DNA of 64,000 nucleotides, taken from positions 3,162,001-3,226,000 of the forward strand of contig NZ_CP040709.1 of assembly GCF_005952805.1 (NCBI RefSeq), in the 5' to 3' direction. Both the position numbers and the translations under genes were made by a program. The notes under the pieces are model-generated. The model searched no databases. It saw only the letters and a list, made by a program, of their open reading frames with translations, and was not told the DNA's origin. Shown one piece after another: positions 8,780 to 17,658 of the stretch (positions within the stretch are counted from its first letter, which is position 1; every line of letters starts with the position of its first letter). The stretch comes from Inhella inkyongensis (GTDB lineage: Bacteria; Pseudomonadota; Gammaproteobacteria; Burkholderiales; Burkholderiaceae_C).

Positions 8780-10444
8780 ATGCTGCGAATCACCGATCTG
8801 CGCCTGCCGCTCAACCACACCGATGCACAACTGCACGCGGCCGTGCTGCAGCGCCTGGGCCTGACGCCGCAGCAAGCCGAGCAGCTCAAGGGCTTCACCG
8901 TCTTCAAGCGCGCGCACGACGCTCGCAAGAAGACGGCCATGCAGCTGATCTACACCCTGGACTGCGAGCTGACCGACCCGGCACACGAGGCCGAGCTGCT
9001 GGCAAGCGGCGACGCCCATCTGCGCCCCAGCCCGGACACGCGCTACAAGGTGATCGGCCACGCGCCGGCCGACTTCTATGCCCAGGGCAGCAAGAAGCGC
9101 CCGGTGGTGGTGGGCTTCGGGCCTTGCGGCCTGTTTGCCGCCCTGATCCTGGCGCAAATGGGTCTGCGCCCCCTGGTGCTGGAACGCGGCCGCGCGGTGC
9201 GCGACCGCACCAAGGACACCTGGGGCCTGTGGCGTCAGGGCGTGCTCAAGCCCGAATCGAATGTGCAGTTCGGCGAGGGCGGTGCCGGCACGTTTTCGGA
9301 CGGCAAGCTCTACAGCCAGATCTCGGACCCACGCCATCTCACGCGCAAGGTACTGACCGAATTCGTCAAGGCCGGCGCGCCGGAAGAGATCCTGTTCGTC
9401 AGCAAGCCCCATATCGGCACCTTCCGCCTGGTGAGCATGATCGAGAAGATGCGCGCCGACATCGAGGCCTTGGGCGGTGAGATCCGCTTCGAGCAGAAGG
9501 TGGTGGATCTGCAGATCGAGGACGGCGCCGTGCGCGGCCTCACGCTGGAAACCGGCGAGCAGATCGAGGCCGATCACGTGGTGCTGGCCCTGGGCCACAG
9601 CGCGCGCGATACCTTTGCCATGCTGCATGCCCGTGGCGTCTACATGGAGGCCAAGCCCTTCTCGGTGGGCTTTCGCATCGAGCACCCGCAAAGTCTGATT
9701 GACGCGGCGCGCTTCGGGCCGAACGCCGGCAACCCCTTGCTGGGTGCGGCCGACTACAAGCTGGTGCACCACGCCAAGAACGGGCGTTCGGTCTACAGCT
9801 TCTGCATGTGCCCGGGGGGCACGGTGGTGGCCGCCACCTCCGAGCCCGATCGCGTGGTCACCAATGGCATGAGCCAGTACTCACGCGCCGAGCGCAATGC
9901 CAACGCCGGCATCGTGGTGGGCATCAACCCGCAGGACTACCGGCAGGACGGCAAGACCGAAGGCCCGGTGAACCCACTCGATGGCATGGCCTTCCAGCGC
10001 ATCTGGGAGTCGCGCGCCTTTGAGCTCGGCGAAGGCGGCTACCGCGCCCCGGGCGCCCTGGTGGGCGACTTCCTCAAGCGCCAGCCCTCCACGGTGCTGG
10101 GCGAGGTGATGCCCTCGTACAAGCCCGGCATCACACTGACCCAGCTGCAAGAAAAGGGCCGCACGGTACTGCCCCCCTATGTGCTGGAAGCCATCCGCGA
10201 GGCCCTGCCCGCCTTCGGCCGCCAGATCCGCGGCTTCGACCGCGCCGACGCCGTGCTCACCGGCGTCGAGACCCGCACCTCCTCGCCCCTGCGCCTGACG
10301 CGCGGCCGCGACTACCAAAGCCTGAACGTACGCGGCCTCTACCCGGCGGGCGAAGGCGCGGGCTATGCCGGCGGCATCATGTCGGCCGGCGTCGACGGCA
10401 TCGAAGTAGCGGAAGCGCTAGGGCGCGCACTGCTGGACGGCTAA
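8780..10444 (+). CDS. Uncharacterised FAD-dependent dehydrogenase (COG2509-type)
   Basis: A 554-residue flavoprotein. The FAD-binding motif VVVGFGPCGLFAALI appears only after about 110 residues; the N-terminal stretch (MLRITDLRLPLNH... KRAHDARKK) is typical of this family and resembles a small RNA-binding-like fold. NVQFGEGGAGTFSDGKLYS is the family hallmark, and the C-terminus GLYPAGEGAGYAGGIMSA closes the FAD site. The reaction is unknown; members are annotated only as NAD(P)/FAD dehydrogenases. The start is ATG 8780; the upstream open frame crosses the terminator and is not coding. It is followed by the control region of the efflux operon. Confidence 0.88.
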   Translation: MLRITDLRLPLNHTDAQLHAAVLQRLGLTPQQAEQLKGFTVFKRAHDARKKTAMQLIYTLDCELTDPAHEAELLASGDAHLRPSPDTRYKVIGHAPADFYAQGSKKRPVVVGFGPCGLFAALILAQMGLRPLVLERGRAVRDRTKDTWGLWRQGVLKPESNVQFGEGGAGTFSDGKLYSQISDPRHLTRKVLTEFVKAGAPEEILFVSKPHIGTFRLVSMIEKMRADIEALGGEIRFEQKVVDLQIEDGAVRGLTLETGEQIEADHVVLALGHSARDTFAMLHARGVYMEAKPFSVGFRIEHPQSLIDAARFGPNAGNPLLGAADYKLVHHAKNGRSVYSFCMCPGGTVVAATSEPDRVVTNGMSQYSRAERNANAGIVVGINPQDYRQDGKTEGPVNPLDGMAFQRIWESRAFELGEGGYRAPGALVGDFLKRQPSTVLGEVMPSYKPGITLTQLQEKGRTVLPPYVLEAIREALPAFGRQIRGFDRADAVLTGVETRTSSPLRLTRGRDYQSLNVRGLYPAGEGAGYAGGIMSAGVDGIEVAEALGRALLDG

Positions 10445-10467
10445 GGCCGATCCAAGACGTCCGCGCA

Positions 10468-10481
10468 CTGTCCGCGGACAG
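10468..10481. promoter_or_regulatory. Perfect 14-bp palindrome, candidate activator site for the NtrC-type regulator
   Basis: CTGTCCGCGGACAG is a perfect dyad. A further half-site GTCCGCG at 10459-10465 repeats the one at 10470-10476 with an 11-base period, one helical turn. The dyad centre lies about 88 bases upstream of the predicted +1 of the sigma-54 promoter, a normal distance for an enhancer-binding protein. The natural candidate to bind is the regulator encoded at 16339. That assignment is inferred from position and symmetry. Confidence 0.65.
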
Positions 10482-10536
10482 CAGCGCGCGCCACGCTCCG
10501 GGGCCTCGCCCCCGGGGCGCGGGGCCTGATCCCGGC

Positions 10537-10552
10537 TGGCACAGCCCTTGCA
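10537..10552 (+). promoter_or_regulatory. Sigma-54 (RpoN) promoter of the efflux operon
   Basis: TGGCAC-N5-TTGCA matches the -24/-12 consensus, with exactly ten bases between the invariant GG (10538-10539) and GC (10550-10551). Counting from the C at -12 puts +1 at about 10563, the A of the first ATG of the operon. Transcription would require an AAA+ activator, and one is the sixth gene of the operon. Confidence 0.82.
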
Positions 10553-10562
10553 ATAAGAGGGC

Positions 10563-11843
10563 ATGGACCAACCGATTCGCTCTACCGCCGCGCAGGATCG
10601 CGCGCTGCCCCCCAGCCCTTGGCGCCGCTGGCGCCGGCCCTTGATCGGCCTCGTCGCGCTGACCGCACTTGGCGGCCTGGGGGCCTTGAGTGCCCGCCAG
10701 CTGCAGAGCCAGCGCCTGCCTCAGTTCCAACTCAGTCAGCTCAGCATCGCCAGCGTCGAACGCGCCGATGTGCAGCGCGATGTGGCGGCGGAAGGCCGTG
10801 TGGTCGCGGCCAACAGTCCCACGCTCTTCGCACCCCAAGCCGGCACCCTGCAATGGCAGATCCAGGCCGGTGACTCGGTGACCCAGGGGCAGTTGCTGGC
10901 CCGCATTGCCAGCCCCGATCTGCAGGCCCGGGTGCAGCAGGAGCGGGCCGCGGCCGCGGCCGCCCAGGCCGAGGCGCGCCGCGCGCAGGCGGAAGGCGAG
11001 AGCGAGCGCGGCCGCGTCCAAGCCGCAGTGGACACCGCGCGCATCGAACTGCAGGCCGCGCTAACGGCCGACAAGCGCCAGCGCGCCGCCTTCGAGGCCG
11101 GGGCCACGGCCCGATTGCAATGGGAACAGGCCCAAGACCAGTTGGAGCGCGCGCGCATCCAGCTCAAGCAGGCCGAGAGCGCCCATCGGCTGCGCCTGCA
11201 ATCGCTGCAATACGAGCTGGAGGCCAAGCAGGCCGCCGCCAATCGCGCAGCCTCGCAGGCCGCCGAACTGGAGCGCCAACTGGCCGCCCTGGAACTGCGC
11301 GCGCCCCATGCCGGAGCCGTGGGTTCGCTGCTGGTGGACAACGGCGCCGTGGTGGCCCGCGACGCCAAGCTGCTGACCCTGGTGGACCTGAGCCAGCTGG
11401 ATGTGCAGATTCAGGTGCCCGAGGGCCAGGCGCGCGAACTCAGCCTGGGCTTGCCCGGCGAGGTGCGAGTGGCCGGCCAACCGGTGGCGGCCAAGCTGAT
11501 CTCGATCTCGCCCGAGGTCGTCAATGGCGAGGTGGCCGCGCGCCTGCGCTTTGTGGGCAGCCAACCGCCCGAGCTGCGCCAGAACCAACGTCTCTCGGCC
11601 CGGGTGCTGCTGGAACGCAAGCCCCAGGTGGCCAGCCTGCCGCGCGGCAGCTTCATCGAGCAAGGCGGTGGGCGTTTCGCCTATGTACTGCGGGCCGATG
11701 GCCGCGCCGAGCGCCGCGACATCCGCCTGGGCGCGCAGTCGCTGGAGCGGGTCGAGGTGTTGTCAGGCTTGAAGCTGGGCGAGCGTGTCGTCGTCTCGGG
11801 TCTGGATGGCGTGGGCGAGGCCCGCGAACTGCAAATCAATTGA
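10563..11843 (+). CDS. Periplasmic adaptor subunit (HlyD/MacA-type membrane fusion protein)
   Basis: A 426-residue adaptor linking an inner-membrane ABC transporter to an outer-membrane channel. A single membrane anchor lies near residues 25-45 (PLIGLVALTALGGLGAL). It is followed by a biotinyl-lipoyl-like half, an Ala/Gln/Glu-rich coiled coil at roughly residues 115-245, the second lipoyl half (LELRAPHAGAVGSLLVDNG) and a beta-barrel domain. ATG 10563 is needed to keep the anchor; it sits only two bases after AAGAGG and at the predicted transcription start, so the message may be leaderless. First gene of a seven-gene operon. Confidence 0.88.
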   Translation: MDQPIRSTAAQDRALPPSPWRRWRRPLIGLVALTALGGLGALSARQLQSQRLPQFQLSQLSIASVERADVQRDVAAEGRVVAANSPTLFAPQAGTLQWQIQAGDSVTQGQLLARIASPDLQARVQQERAAAAAAQAEARRAQAEGESERGRVQAAVDTARIELQAALTADKRQRAAFEAGATARLQWEQAQDQLERARIQLKQAESAHRLRLQSLQYELEAKQAAANRAASQAAELERQLAALELRAPHAGAVGSLLVDNGAVVARDAKLLTLVDLSQLDVQIQVPEGQARELSLGLPGEVRVAGQPVAAKLISISPEVVNGEVAARLRFVGSQPPELRQNQRLSARVLLERKPQVASLPRGSFIEQGGGRFAYVLRADGRAERRDIRLGAQSLERVEVLSGLKLGERVVVSGLDGVGEARELQIN

Positions 11844-11853
11844 GGAGAAACAG

Positions 11854-12546
11854 ATGCTGAAGATGCAAAACCTGAGCAAGGTCTACCGCACCGAGTTGGT
11901 CGAGACCCAGGCCCTGAACGACTTCCATCTGGAGGTCAAGGCGGGGGACTTCGTCGCCGTCACCGGGCCCTCGGGCTCGGGCAAGACCACTTTTCTGACC
12001 ATTGCCGGCCTGCTCGAGTCGCCCAGTGGGGGACTGTTCGAACTGGACGGCCAGGACGTGAGCCGGCTCAGCGATGCCGAACGCTCGCGCCTGCGCAACG
12101 AGAAGATCGGCTTCATCTTTCAGGCCTTCAATCTGATCCCGGACCTGAACGTGCTGGAAAACATCGAGGTGCCGCTGCATTACCGCGGTTTCAAGGCCGC
12201 CGAGCGCCGACGCCGCGCCTTGGAGGCCCTGGAGCGCGTGGGCTTGAGCGGCCGCGCCGGGCACCTGCCCAGCCAGCTCAGCGGGGGCCAGCAGCAACGT
12301 GTGGCCATCGCCCGCGCGCTGGCCGGCTCGCCCAAGATCCTGCTGGCCGACGAGCCCACGGGCAATCTGGACAGTCAGATGGCGCGTGCGGTGATGGAAC
12401 TGCTGGAAGAACTGCACCGCGACGGCGCCACCTTGGTGATGGTCACGCACGACCCACAGCTGGCCGCGCGAGCACCTCGCCATGTGCAGGTCATCGATGG
12501 CCGGGTCATCGACAGCCAGCACCTGAGTCTGGCTGCCGTCGCATGA
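11854..12546 (+). CDS. ABC transporter ATP-binding protein (MacB/LolD-type)
   Basis: A 230-residue stand-alone ATPase of the group that powers FtsX-type permeases. Walker A is GPSGSGKTT, the Q-loop is in [13 protein letters not shown], the signature is [15 protein letters not shown] and Walker B is [13 protein letters not shown]. All catalytic residues are present. ATG 11854 follows GAGGAGAAACAG, a strong ribosome-binding site. The 3' end overlaps the channel gene by four bases (ATGA), indicating translational coupling. It should pair with the two permeases downstream rather than act alone. Confidence 0.92.
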   Translation: MLKMQNLSKVYRTELVETQALNDFHLEVKAGDFVAVTGPSGSGKTTFLTIAGLLESPSGGLFELDGQDVSRLSDAERSRLRNEKIGFIFQAFNLIPDLNVLENIEVPLHYRGFKAAERRRRALEALERVGLSGRAGHLPSQLSGGQQQRVAIARALAGSPKILLADEPTGNLDSQMARAVMELLEELHRDGATLVMVTHDPQLAARAPRHVQVIDGRVIDSQHLSLAAVA

Positions 12547-13784
12547 AGAAGCCCCTGATCGCCCTCGCCTTGGCCGCCAGCATGGCGCCCGGCTGGGCCA
12601 TGGATCTGCTGGAACTGCACAGCCAGGCCCGGGCCCAGGCCCCCAGCCTGCTCCAGAGCGAGGCTCGGGTGGGCGAGCAGCAGGCCCTGTGGCGCCAGAC
12701 CCGCGCCCAGCTGTTGCCCCAGGCCGATGCCAGCTGGGGCCCGCAGCGCGAACGCGGCGGCGCCGGCAGCGAGAGAGTCAGCCGCATCCAGGTCAGCCAG
12801 AGCCTGGTCAATCTGCAGGCCTGGCGGCAGAGCGCCGCCCAAGCCAGCGCCGTGGAAGCCCAGCAACAACTGCTGCAAGCCAGTGAACAAGCCCTGCGTC
12901 TGCGCTCGGCCAGCCTTTACCTGCAAGTTCTGGCGGCCGAAGGCCAGGCGCGGACTCAGGCCGAACTGGAGGTGGCCTACGCCACCGAGGCCCAGCGCAT
13001 GGCGGTGCGCCTGCGCGAGGGTCTGAGCGCAGCCGTGGACGCGGCGCAGGCCCAGGCCTTCCACCGCCTGGCCCAGATCAATGCCCAAGGCGCGCAGGCC
13101 CGGCTGGCGCAGGCGCGCGCGGCCCTGTTGGCCCATGCGGGATTGAGCGCCTGGCCATCACTCACCCCCCTGCCCGCCCAGCAACTGCCGCCGGCACTGA
13201 CCTTGGACATCGACAGCGCTGCGGATGCGCCGGAACTGCGCGCCCTGGCCCTGCAACGCCAGTCGCGCGCCGAACAGCTGGACGCCGAGCGCGCCGCCGC
13301 CCTGCCCGCATTGACCCTGCGCGCCGAAGCCAGCCGCGTAGATTCCGGCCGCTGGGCCCAACAGGCCCAGCTGCAGCTCAGCCTGCCCCTTCTCGATGGC
13401 GGCGCACGCAGCGCCCGCCGCGACGCTGCGGCCGAGCGCCTGCGAATCGCTGCGGCCGAACAAGACGCCGCGCAGCGCGAGCAACGCCGTGAACTCAGCA
13501 GCCAGCTGCAGCGCCTGCAAGCCGCACGCGCCCAGGCCGAGGCCGCCGCCGCAGGCGAGCAAGCCGCAGCGCAGGCACTCCAGGCCATGCGCCACGGCCA
13601 GGAACTGGGCAGCCGCAGCACCTCTGATGTCCTGCTGGCCATCCAGACCCTGGGCCAGCTGCGCACGCAGGGCCTGCAGGCCCAGCTCGAGGCCTGGCTG
13701 GCCTGGCTGGAAGCCTTGCAGGTCGCCGGTCAGTTGGACGACGCGGCACTCAACACCTTGAATCAATCGCTGAAGGAAGCCTGA
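12543..13784 (+). CDS. TolC-family outer-membrane efflux channel
   Basis: A 413-residue protein with signal peptide [19 protein letters not shown] followed by two long Ala/Gln/Arg-rich alpha-helical repeats typical of the TolC/OEP family, with stretches such as LRLRSASLYLQVLAAEGQA. It would form the trimeric outer-membrane duct of the tripartite pump. Having a dedicated channel inside the operon means the pump need not borrow a shared TolC. Start ATG 12543 overlaps the ATPase stop. It is shorter than E. coli TolC but within family range. Confidence 0.88.
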   Translation: MKKPLIALALAASMAPGWAMDLLELHSQARAQAPSLLQSEARVGEQQALWRQTRAQLLPQADASWGPQRERGGAGSERVSRIQVSQSLVNLQAWRQSAAQASAVEAQQQLLQASEQALRLRSASLYLQVLAAEGQARTQAELEVAYATEAQRMAVRLREGLSAAVDAAQAQAFHRLAQINAQGAQARLAQARAALLAHAGLSAWPSLTPLPAQQLPPALTLDIDSAADAPELRALALQRQSRAEQLDAERAAALPALTLRAEASRVDSGRWAQQAQLQLSLPLLDGGARSARRDAAAERLRIAAAEQDAAQREQRRELSSQLQRLQAARAQAEAAAAGEQAAAQALQAMRHGQELGSRSTSDVLLAIQTLGQLRTQGLQAQLEAWLAWLEALQVAGQLDDAALNTLNQSLKEA

Positions 13785-13785
13785 A

Positions 13786-15090
13786 ATGTGGCTTGAACAC
13801 CTGAAAACCGCCTGGCGCTCGCTGCGCCGCACCCCCGTGCTGAGCGCCCTGATGGTGGCCGCGCTGGGCCTGGGCGTGGGCATCTGCATGACCACGCTGA
13901 CGGTCTACCACCTGCTGGCCAAGACCCCCATGGAGCACAAGGCCGAGCGCGTGTTTCGCGTGCAGCTGGACGCCGAGGACCTGGTTGGCTTTCGCCCGGG
14001 CGAGGAGCCCGAGGCACAGCTGACCCGCACCGACGCCGAAAACCTGCTGCAGGCTGCCAAAGGCCTGCGCCAGGTCCTGATGAGTGGCAGCAATCTCGCC
14101 ATCGGCCTGCCCGACTCGACCGAAGCCCCCACGATTGAACGCCTGCGCCAGACCAGCGCCGACTTCTTCGCATTGTTTGAAACCCCGTTTGCCCATGGCA
14201 GCGCTTGGACGGCGCAGGACGATGCCGCCGAAGCCCGCGTCGTCGTGCTCGGCCATGCGCTCAACCAGCGCCTATTTGGTGGTGAGAACAGCGTGGGCCG
14301 CGAAGTCGCCGTGGGCGGCAACCGCCTGCGCGTGGTGGGAGTGCTCAAGCCCTGGGCGATGAATCCCCATGTCTACGACATGAGCAACGGCGTCTATGAC
14401 GCGCAGGAAGCCTTCTACATGCCCTTCTCCACGGCCCGCACGTTCAAGTTCGGGCGCAGCGGAAACATGAACTGCTGGGGCGATCTGCAGGGGCGCAACC
14501 CGCTGGACCGCGATGTCAGTTGCGCCTGGGTGCAGTACTGGGTCGAACTGGAGTCGGCCGCCGCCGCGCCGGCATTTCGCGACTATCTGAAACAGTACAG
14601 CGAGGCCCAGCGACAGGCCGGGCGCTTTCAACGGCCCGTGAATGTGCGCCTCTACGACATCCCCAGCGTGCTGCGCATCGACAAGGTGCTGCCCGCCGAT
14701 GTGCGGCTGCAATCTGCCCTGGCCTTCGCCTTCCTGGCCGTGTGTCTGGTGAATATGGTGGGCCTGCAGTTGGCCAAGACCCTGCGCCGCAGCAGCGAAA
14801 TCGGCGTGCGCCGGGCACTGGGCGCGCGCCGTACCCAGGTGTTCGCGCAGGTGCTGGTGGAGTCCGGGCTGATCGGCTTGCTGGGCGCGGGCTTGGGTCT
14901 GCTATTGGCCGTGGGCGGGCTGTGGCTGCTGCGCCAGGGTCCGGCGGAATACGCCAGCCTGGCGCGAATGGACTTGGCCATGCTGGGCGCCACCCTGCTG
15001 ATCTCCCTGATGGCCGCGCTGCTGGCCGGCCTGTTGCCGGCCTGGCGTGCCGCCACCCTCAACCCTGCACCGTTGCTGAAGGCCGCCTGA
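13786..15090 (+). CDS. ABC transporter permease, FtsX/MacB type (first)
   Basis: A 434-residue permease with one membrane helix near the N-terminus (residues about 18-42), a large periplasmic domain of some 240 residues, and three C-terminal helices. The conserved segment before the helices is LRRSSEIGVRRALGARRTQV, the usual FtsX-domain coupling region. It is encoded separately from its ATPase, unlike MacB, where the two are fused. It begins one base after the TolC stop. With the second permease it would make a heterodimeric mechanotransducing pump core; substrate is not evident. Confidence 0.9.
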   Translation: MWLEHLKTAWRSLRRTPVLSALMVAALGLGVGICMTTLTVYHLLAKTPMEHKAERVFRVQLDAEDLVGFRPGEEPEAQLTRTDAENLLQAAKGLRQVLMSGSNLAIGLPDSTEAPTIERLRQTSADFFALFETPFAHGSAWTAQDDAAEARVVVLGHALNQRLFGGENSVGREVAVGGNRLRVVGVLKPWAMNPHVYDMSNGVYDAQEAFYMPFSTARTFKFGRSGNMNCWGDLQGRNPLDRDVSCAWVQYWVELESAAAAPAFRDYLKQYSEAQRQAGRFQRPVNVRLYDIPSVLRIDKVLPADVRLQSALAFAFLAVCLVNMVGLQLAKTLRRSSEIGVRRALGARRTQVFAQVLVESGLIGLLGAGLGLLLAVGGLWLLRQGPAEYASLARMDLAMLGATLLISLMAALLAGLLPAWRAATLNPAPLLKAA

Positions 15091-15092
15091 TC

Positions 15093-16325
15093 ATGCTCAG
15101 CCAATTCGCTCCCATCCTCTCCACCCTCAAGCGCCACAAGATCGCCGCCGGACTGATCGTTCTCGAAGTGGCGCTGAGCTTCGCCCTGATCAGCAACGCC
15201 CTGCATGTGGTGCAACAGCGGGTGAGCGCACTCAATTCGCCCACGGGCCTGCCCGAGTCTGAACTGCTGGCGATCGAGGTGCGCGCCACCCGGCGCCTGA
15301 GCAACCCCGATCAGCTCAGCGCCGAAGACCTGCGTCGCTTGCGCGCACTGCCGGGTGTGCAGGCGGTCAGCATCGCCAACCAGGTGCTCTATGGCGACAA
15401 CAGCAACAACAGCGGCGCTTACACCGAACCCGAGCAAAAGGGTTTGCGCCTGTTCCTCTCCACCTACGAGGGCGATGAGCACATGCTCAAAGCCCACGGC
15501 ATGAAGCTGCTCGCGGGGCGCGCCTTTCTGCCCGACGAGGTGCAGCTGAGTTCCACCCTGCGCAGCCAGGCGGAACCGCGGGTGCCGGTGATCATCGTCA
15601 ACCGTGCAGTGGCCGAGGCCCTGGCCCCAGGCCGGCCGCTGGAGACGGTGCTGGGTCGGGCGCTCCACATCTATGGCGAGCCCGGGGCGCGCATCGTCGG
15701 CGTGGTCGATGGCCTGCAACCACCCTATCCGCGTGAGGCCCGAGATGGCCGCTATGCGAGCTTGGTGCCGGTCGCACACAGCTACCGCAGCGGCAGCTAC
15801 ATCCTGCGCGTGGCCCCGGCCGATCAGGCCCGCGTGCTGGCCGCGGCGCGCCAGATCTTCAAGGAGGTGGAACCCAGCCGCCTGGTGCTGCGGACCCAGA
15901 CGCTGCTCCAGATGCGCCAACGCTATTGGGCGCCGGACCGCGCCCTGGTCTGGACCCTGGTGGGCGTGTGCAGCGCGCTGCTGGTCATCACCGCACTGGG
16001 CATCGTCGGCCTGGCCAGCTTCTGGGTGGAACAACGCGGCCGCATGATCGGTATTCGTCGCGCTCTGGGCGCCACGCGCAGCGACATCCTGCGCTACTTC
16101 CAGCTGGAGAACGCGCTTCTATGCGGCCTGGGCGTGTTGCTGGGCACGGGCGCGGCCCTGGGCATCAATCAATGGCTGGTGGCCAGCCAAGGCCTGCCGG
16201 TGCGGCCTCTCATGCATCTGCTGCCGGCCGCCGTCACGCTGCTGCTGCTGGGTCAGCTGGCGGTCTGGGCCCCGGCCCGACGCGCCTCGGGCCTGGCCCC
16301 TGCCCTGGCCATGCGCGCGGGCTGA
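15093..16325 (+). CDS. ABC transporter permease, FtsX/MacB type (second)
   Basis: A 410-residue permease of the same architecture: helix near residues 18-38, periplasmic domain, then three helices after GRMIGIRRALGATRSDI. Sequence similarity to the first permease is low outside that coupling segment, so the two look like old paralogues with divided roles. ATG 15093 follows the upstream stop by two bases; the frame open before it lies inside the other permease. Members of such two-permease systems are often called antimicrobial-peptide or macrolide exporters, which I treat as class knowledge only. Confidence 0.88.
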   Translation: MLSQFAPILSTLKRHKIAAGLIVLEVALSFALISNALHVVQQRVSALNSPTGLPESELLAIEVRATRRLSNPDQLSAEDLRRLRALPGVQAVSIANQVLYGDNSNNSGAYTEPEQKGLRLFLSTYEGDEHMLKAHGMKLLAGRAFLPDEVQLSSTLRSQAEPRVPVIIVNRAVAEALAPGRPLETVLGRALHIYGEPGARIVGVVDGLQPPYPREARDGRYASLVPVAHSYRSGSYILRVAPADQARVLAAARQIFKEVEPSRLVLRTQTLLQMRQRYWAPDRALVWTLVGVCSALLVITALGIVGLASFWVEQRGRMIGIRRALGATRSDILRYFQLENALLCGLGVLLGTGAALGINQWLVASQGLPVRPLMHLLPAAVTLLLLGQLAVWAPARRASGLAPALAMRAG

Positions 16326-16338
16326 GACACTGCGCACC

Positions 16339-17658
16339 ATGCCCACGCTTCTGGTCATTGACGACAACCCCGATGTCTGCGCCGCCCTGCAGCTGATGTT
16401 CTCGCTGCACGGCATCACCACCCTCAGCGCCGGCTCGCCGGAGCAGGGTTTGAAACAGCTGGCGCGCGCCGATCTGGTGATCCAAGACATGAACTTCAGC
16501 GCCGACACCACCAGCGGCGCTGAGGGCGTGGCCCTGTTCCAGCAGATCCGGGCGCGCGCCCCCGATCTGCCCATCATCCTGCTGACCGCCTGGACGCAGC
16601 TGGAGCGCGCGGTCGAACTGGTCAAGGCCGGGGCGGCCGACTACCTGGGCAAGCCCTGGGACGACAGCAAGCTCTTGGCCACCGTGCAAAACCTGCTGGA
16701 ACTCGGTGAAGCCCAGGGCCGGCTGCGCGAACAGGCGCGCCAGCAGCGGCAACGGCGCGAACGCCTGCAGCAGCAGTTGCAGCTGGACGGCCTGGTGGCC
16801 GAGTCCCCGGCCATGCTGAGCCTGCTGGAGCTGGCGGCCCCCGTGGCGCGCTCCACCCTGCCCACCCTGATCACCGGGCCCAACGGCAGCGGCAAAGAAC
16901 GCATCGCCCAACTGCTGCACGCCAATTCGCCCCGGGCTGGCCGCCCGCTGGTGGCACTGAACTGCGGTGCCCTGCCTTCCGAGCTGATCGAGGCTGAACT
17001 CTTCGGCGCCGAAGCCGGTGCCTACACCGGAGCGCAGAAGGCGCGCATCGGCCATATCGAATCGGCCGACGGCGGGACTCTGTTTCTGGACGAGATCGGC
17101 AACCTGCCACTCTCCGGCCAGGCCAAGCTGCTGCGGGTGCTGGAAACCGGCGAATTCCAGCGCCTGGGCTCGGCCAAGCTGCAGCGCGCCGATGTGCGCC
17201 TGATCAGCGCCACCAATGCCGATCTGCCGGCCCAGATTCGCACCGGGCAGTTCCGCGAGGACTTGTACTACCGGCTCAATGGCATTGAGTTGCGCCTGGC
17301 GCCCTTGGCCGAACGGGTGGAGGACATCGAGCCCCTGGCCGAGCAGTTCCTGGGCGGCCGCGGCGTCCTCAGCGAAGGTGCGCGCGAACGCCTGCGCCAA
17401 CATCCCTGGCCGGGCAATGTGCGGGAGCTGCGCCACTGCATGGAACGGGCCCTGTTGCTGGCCCAGGAGCACCCCATCCAAACCGAGCATCTGGCCCTGG
17501 GCGCGGCCCCCATCGAAGCGCGCAATCTGGACGAACCCAGCCGCCCCGTGCTGCAAGCCGCGCTGCAGGCCGCGGGCGGCAACATCAGTCGCGTGGCGGC
17601 GCAGTTCGGTCTCTCGCGCCAGGCCGTGTACCGCCGCCTGCACCACCACGGGCTATGA
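16339..17658 (+). CDS. Sigma-54-dependent response regulator, NtrC family
   Basis: A 439-residue activator with three domains. The receiver carries LLVIDDNPDV and the probable phospho-acceptor Asp in VIQDMNFS, with Lys in YLGKPWDD. The AAA+ domain has Walker A GPNGSGKE, the sigma-54 contact loop GAYTGA and Walker B GGTLFLDEIG. A Fis-type helix-turn-helix (GGNISRVAAQFGLSRQAVYRRL) ends the protein. The intact GA(F/Y)TGA loop means it can open sigma-54 promoters, and such a promoter precedes the operon it sits in. It overlaps the kinase gene by four bases. Confidence 0.95.
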   Translation: MPTLLVIDDNPDVCAALQLMFSLHGITTLSAGSPEQGLKQLARADLVIQDMNFSADTTSGAEGVALFQQIRARAPDLPIILLTAWTQLERAVELVKAGAADYLGKPWDDSKLLATVQNLLELGEAQGRLREQARQQRQRRERLQQQLQLDGLVAESPAMLSLLELAAPVARSTLPTLITGPNGSGKERIAQLLHANSPRAGRPLVALNCGALPSELIEAELFGAEAGAYTGAQKARIGHIESADGGTLFLDEIGNLPLSGQAKLLRVLETGEFQRLGSAKLQRADVRLISATNADLPAQIRTGQFREDLYYRLNGIELRLAPLAERVEDIEPLAEQFLGGRGVLSEGARERLRQHPWPGNVRELRHCMERALLLAQEHPIQTEHLALGAAPIEARNLDEPSRPVLQAALQAAGGNISRVAAQFGLSRQAVYRRLHHHGL

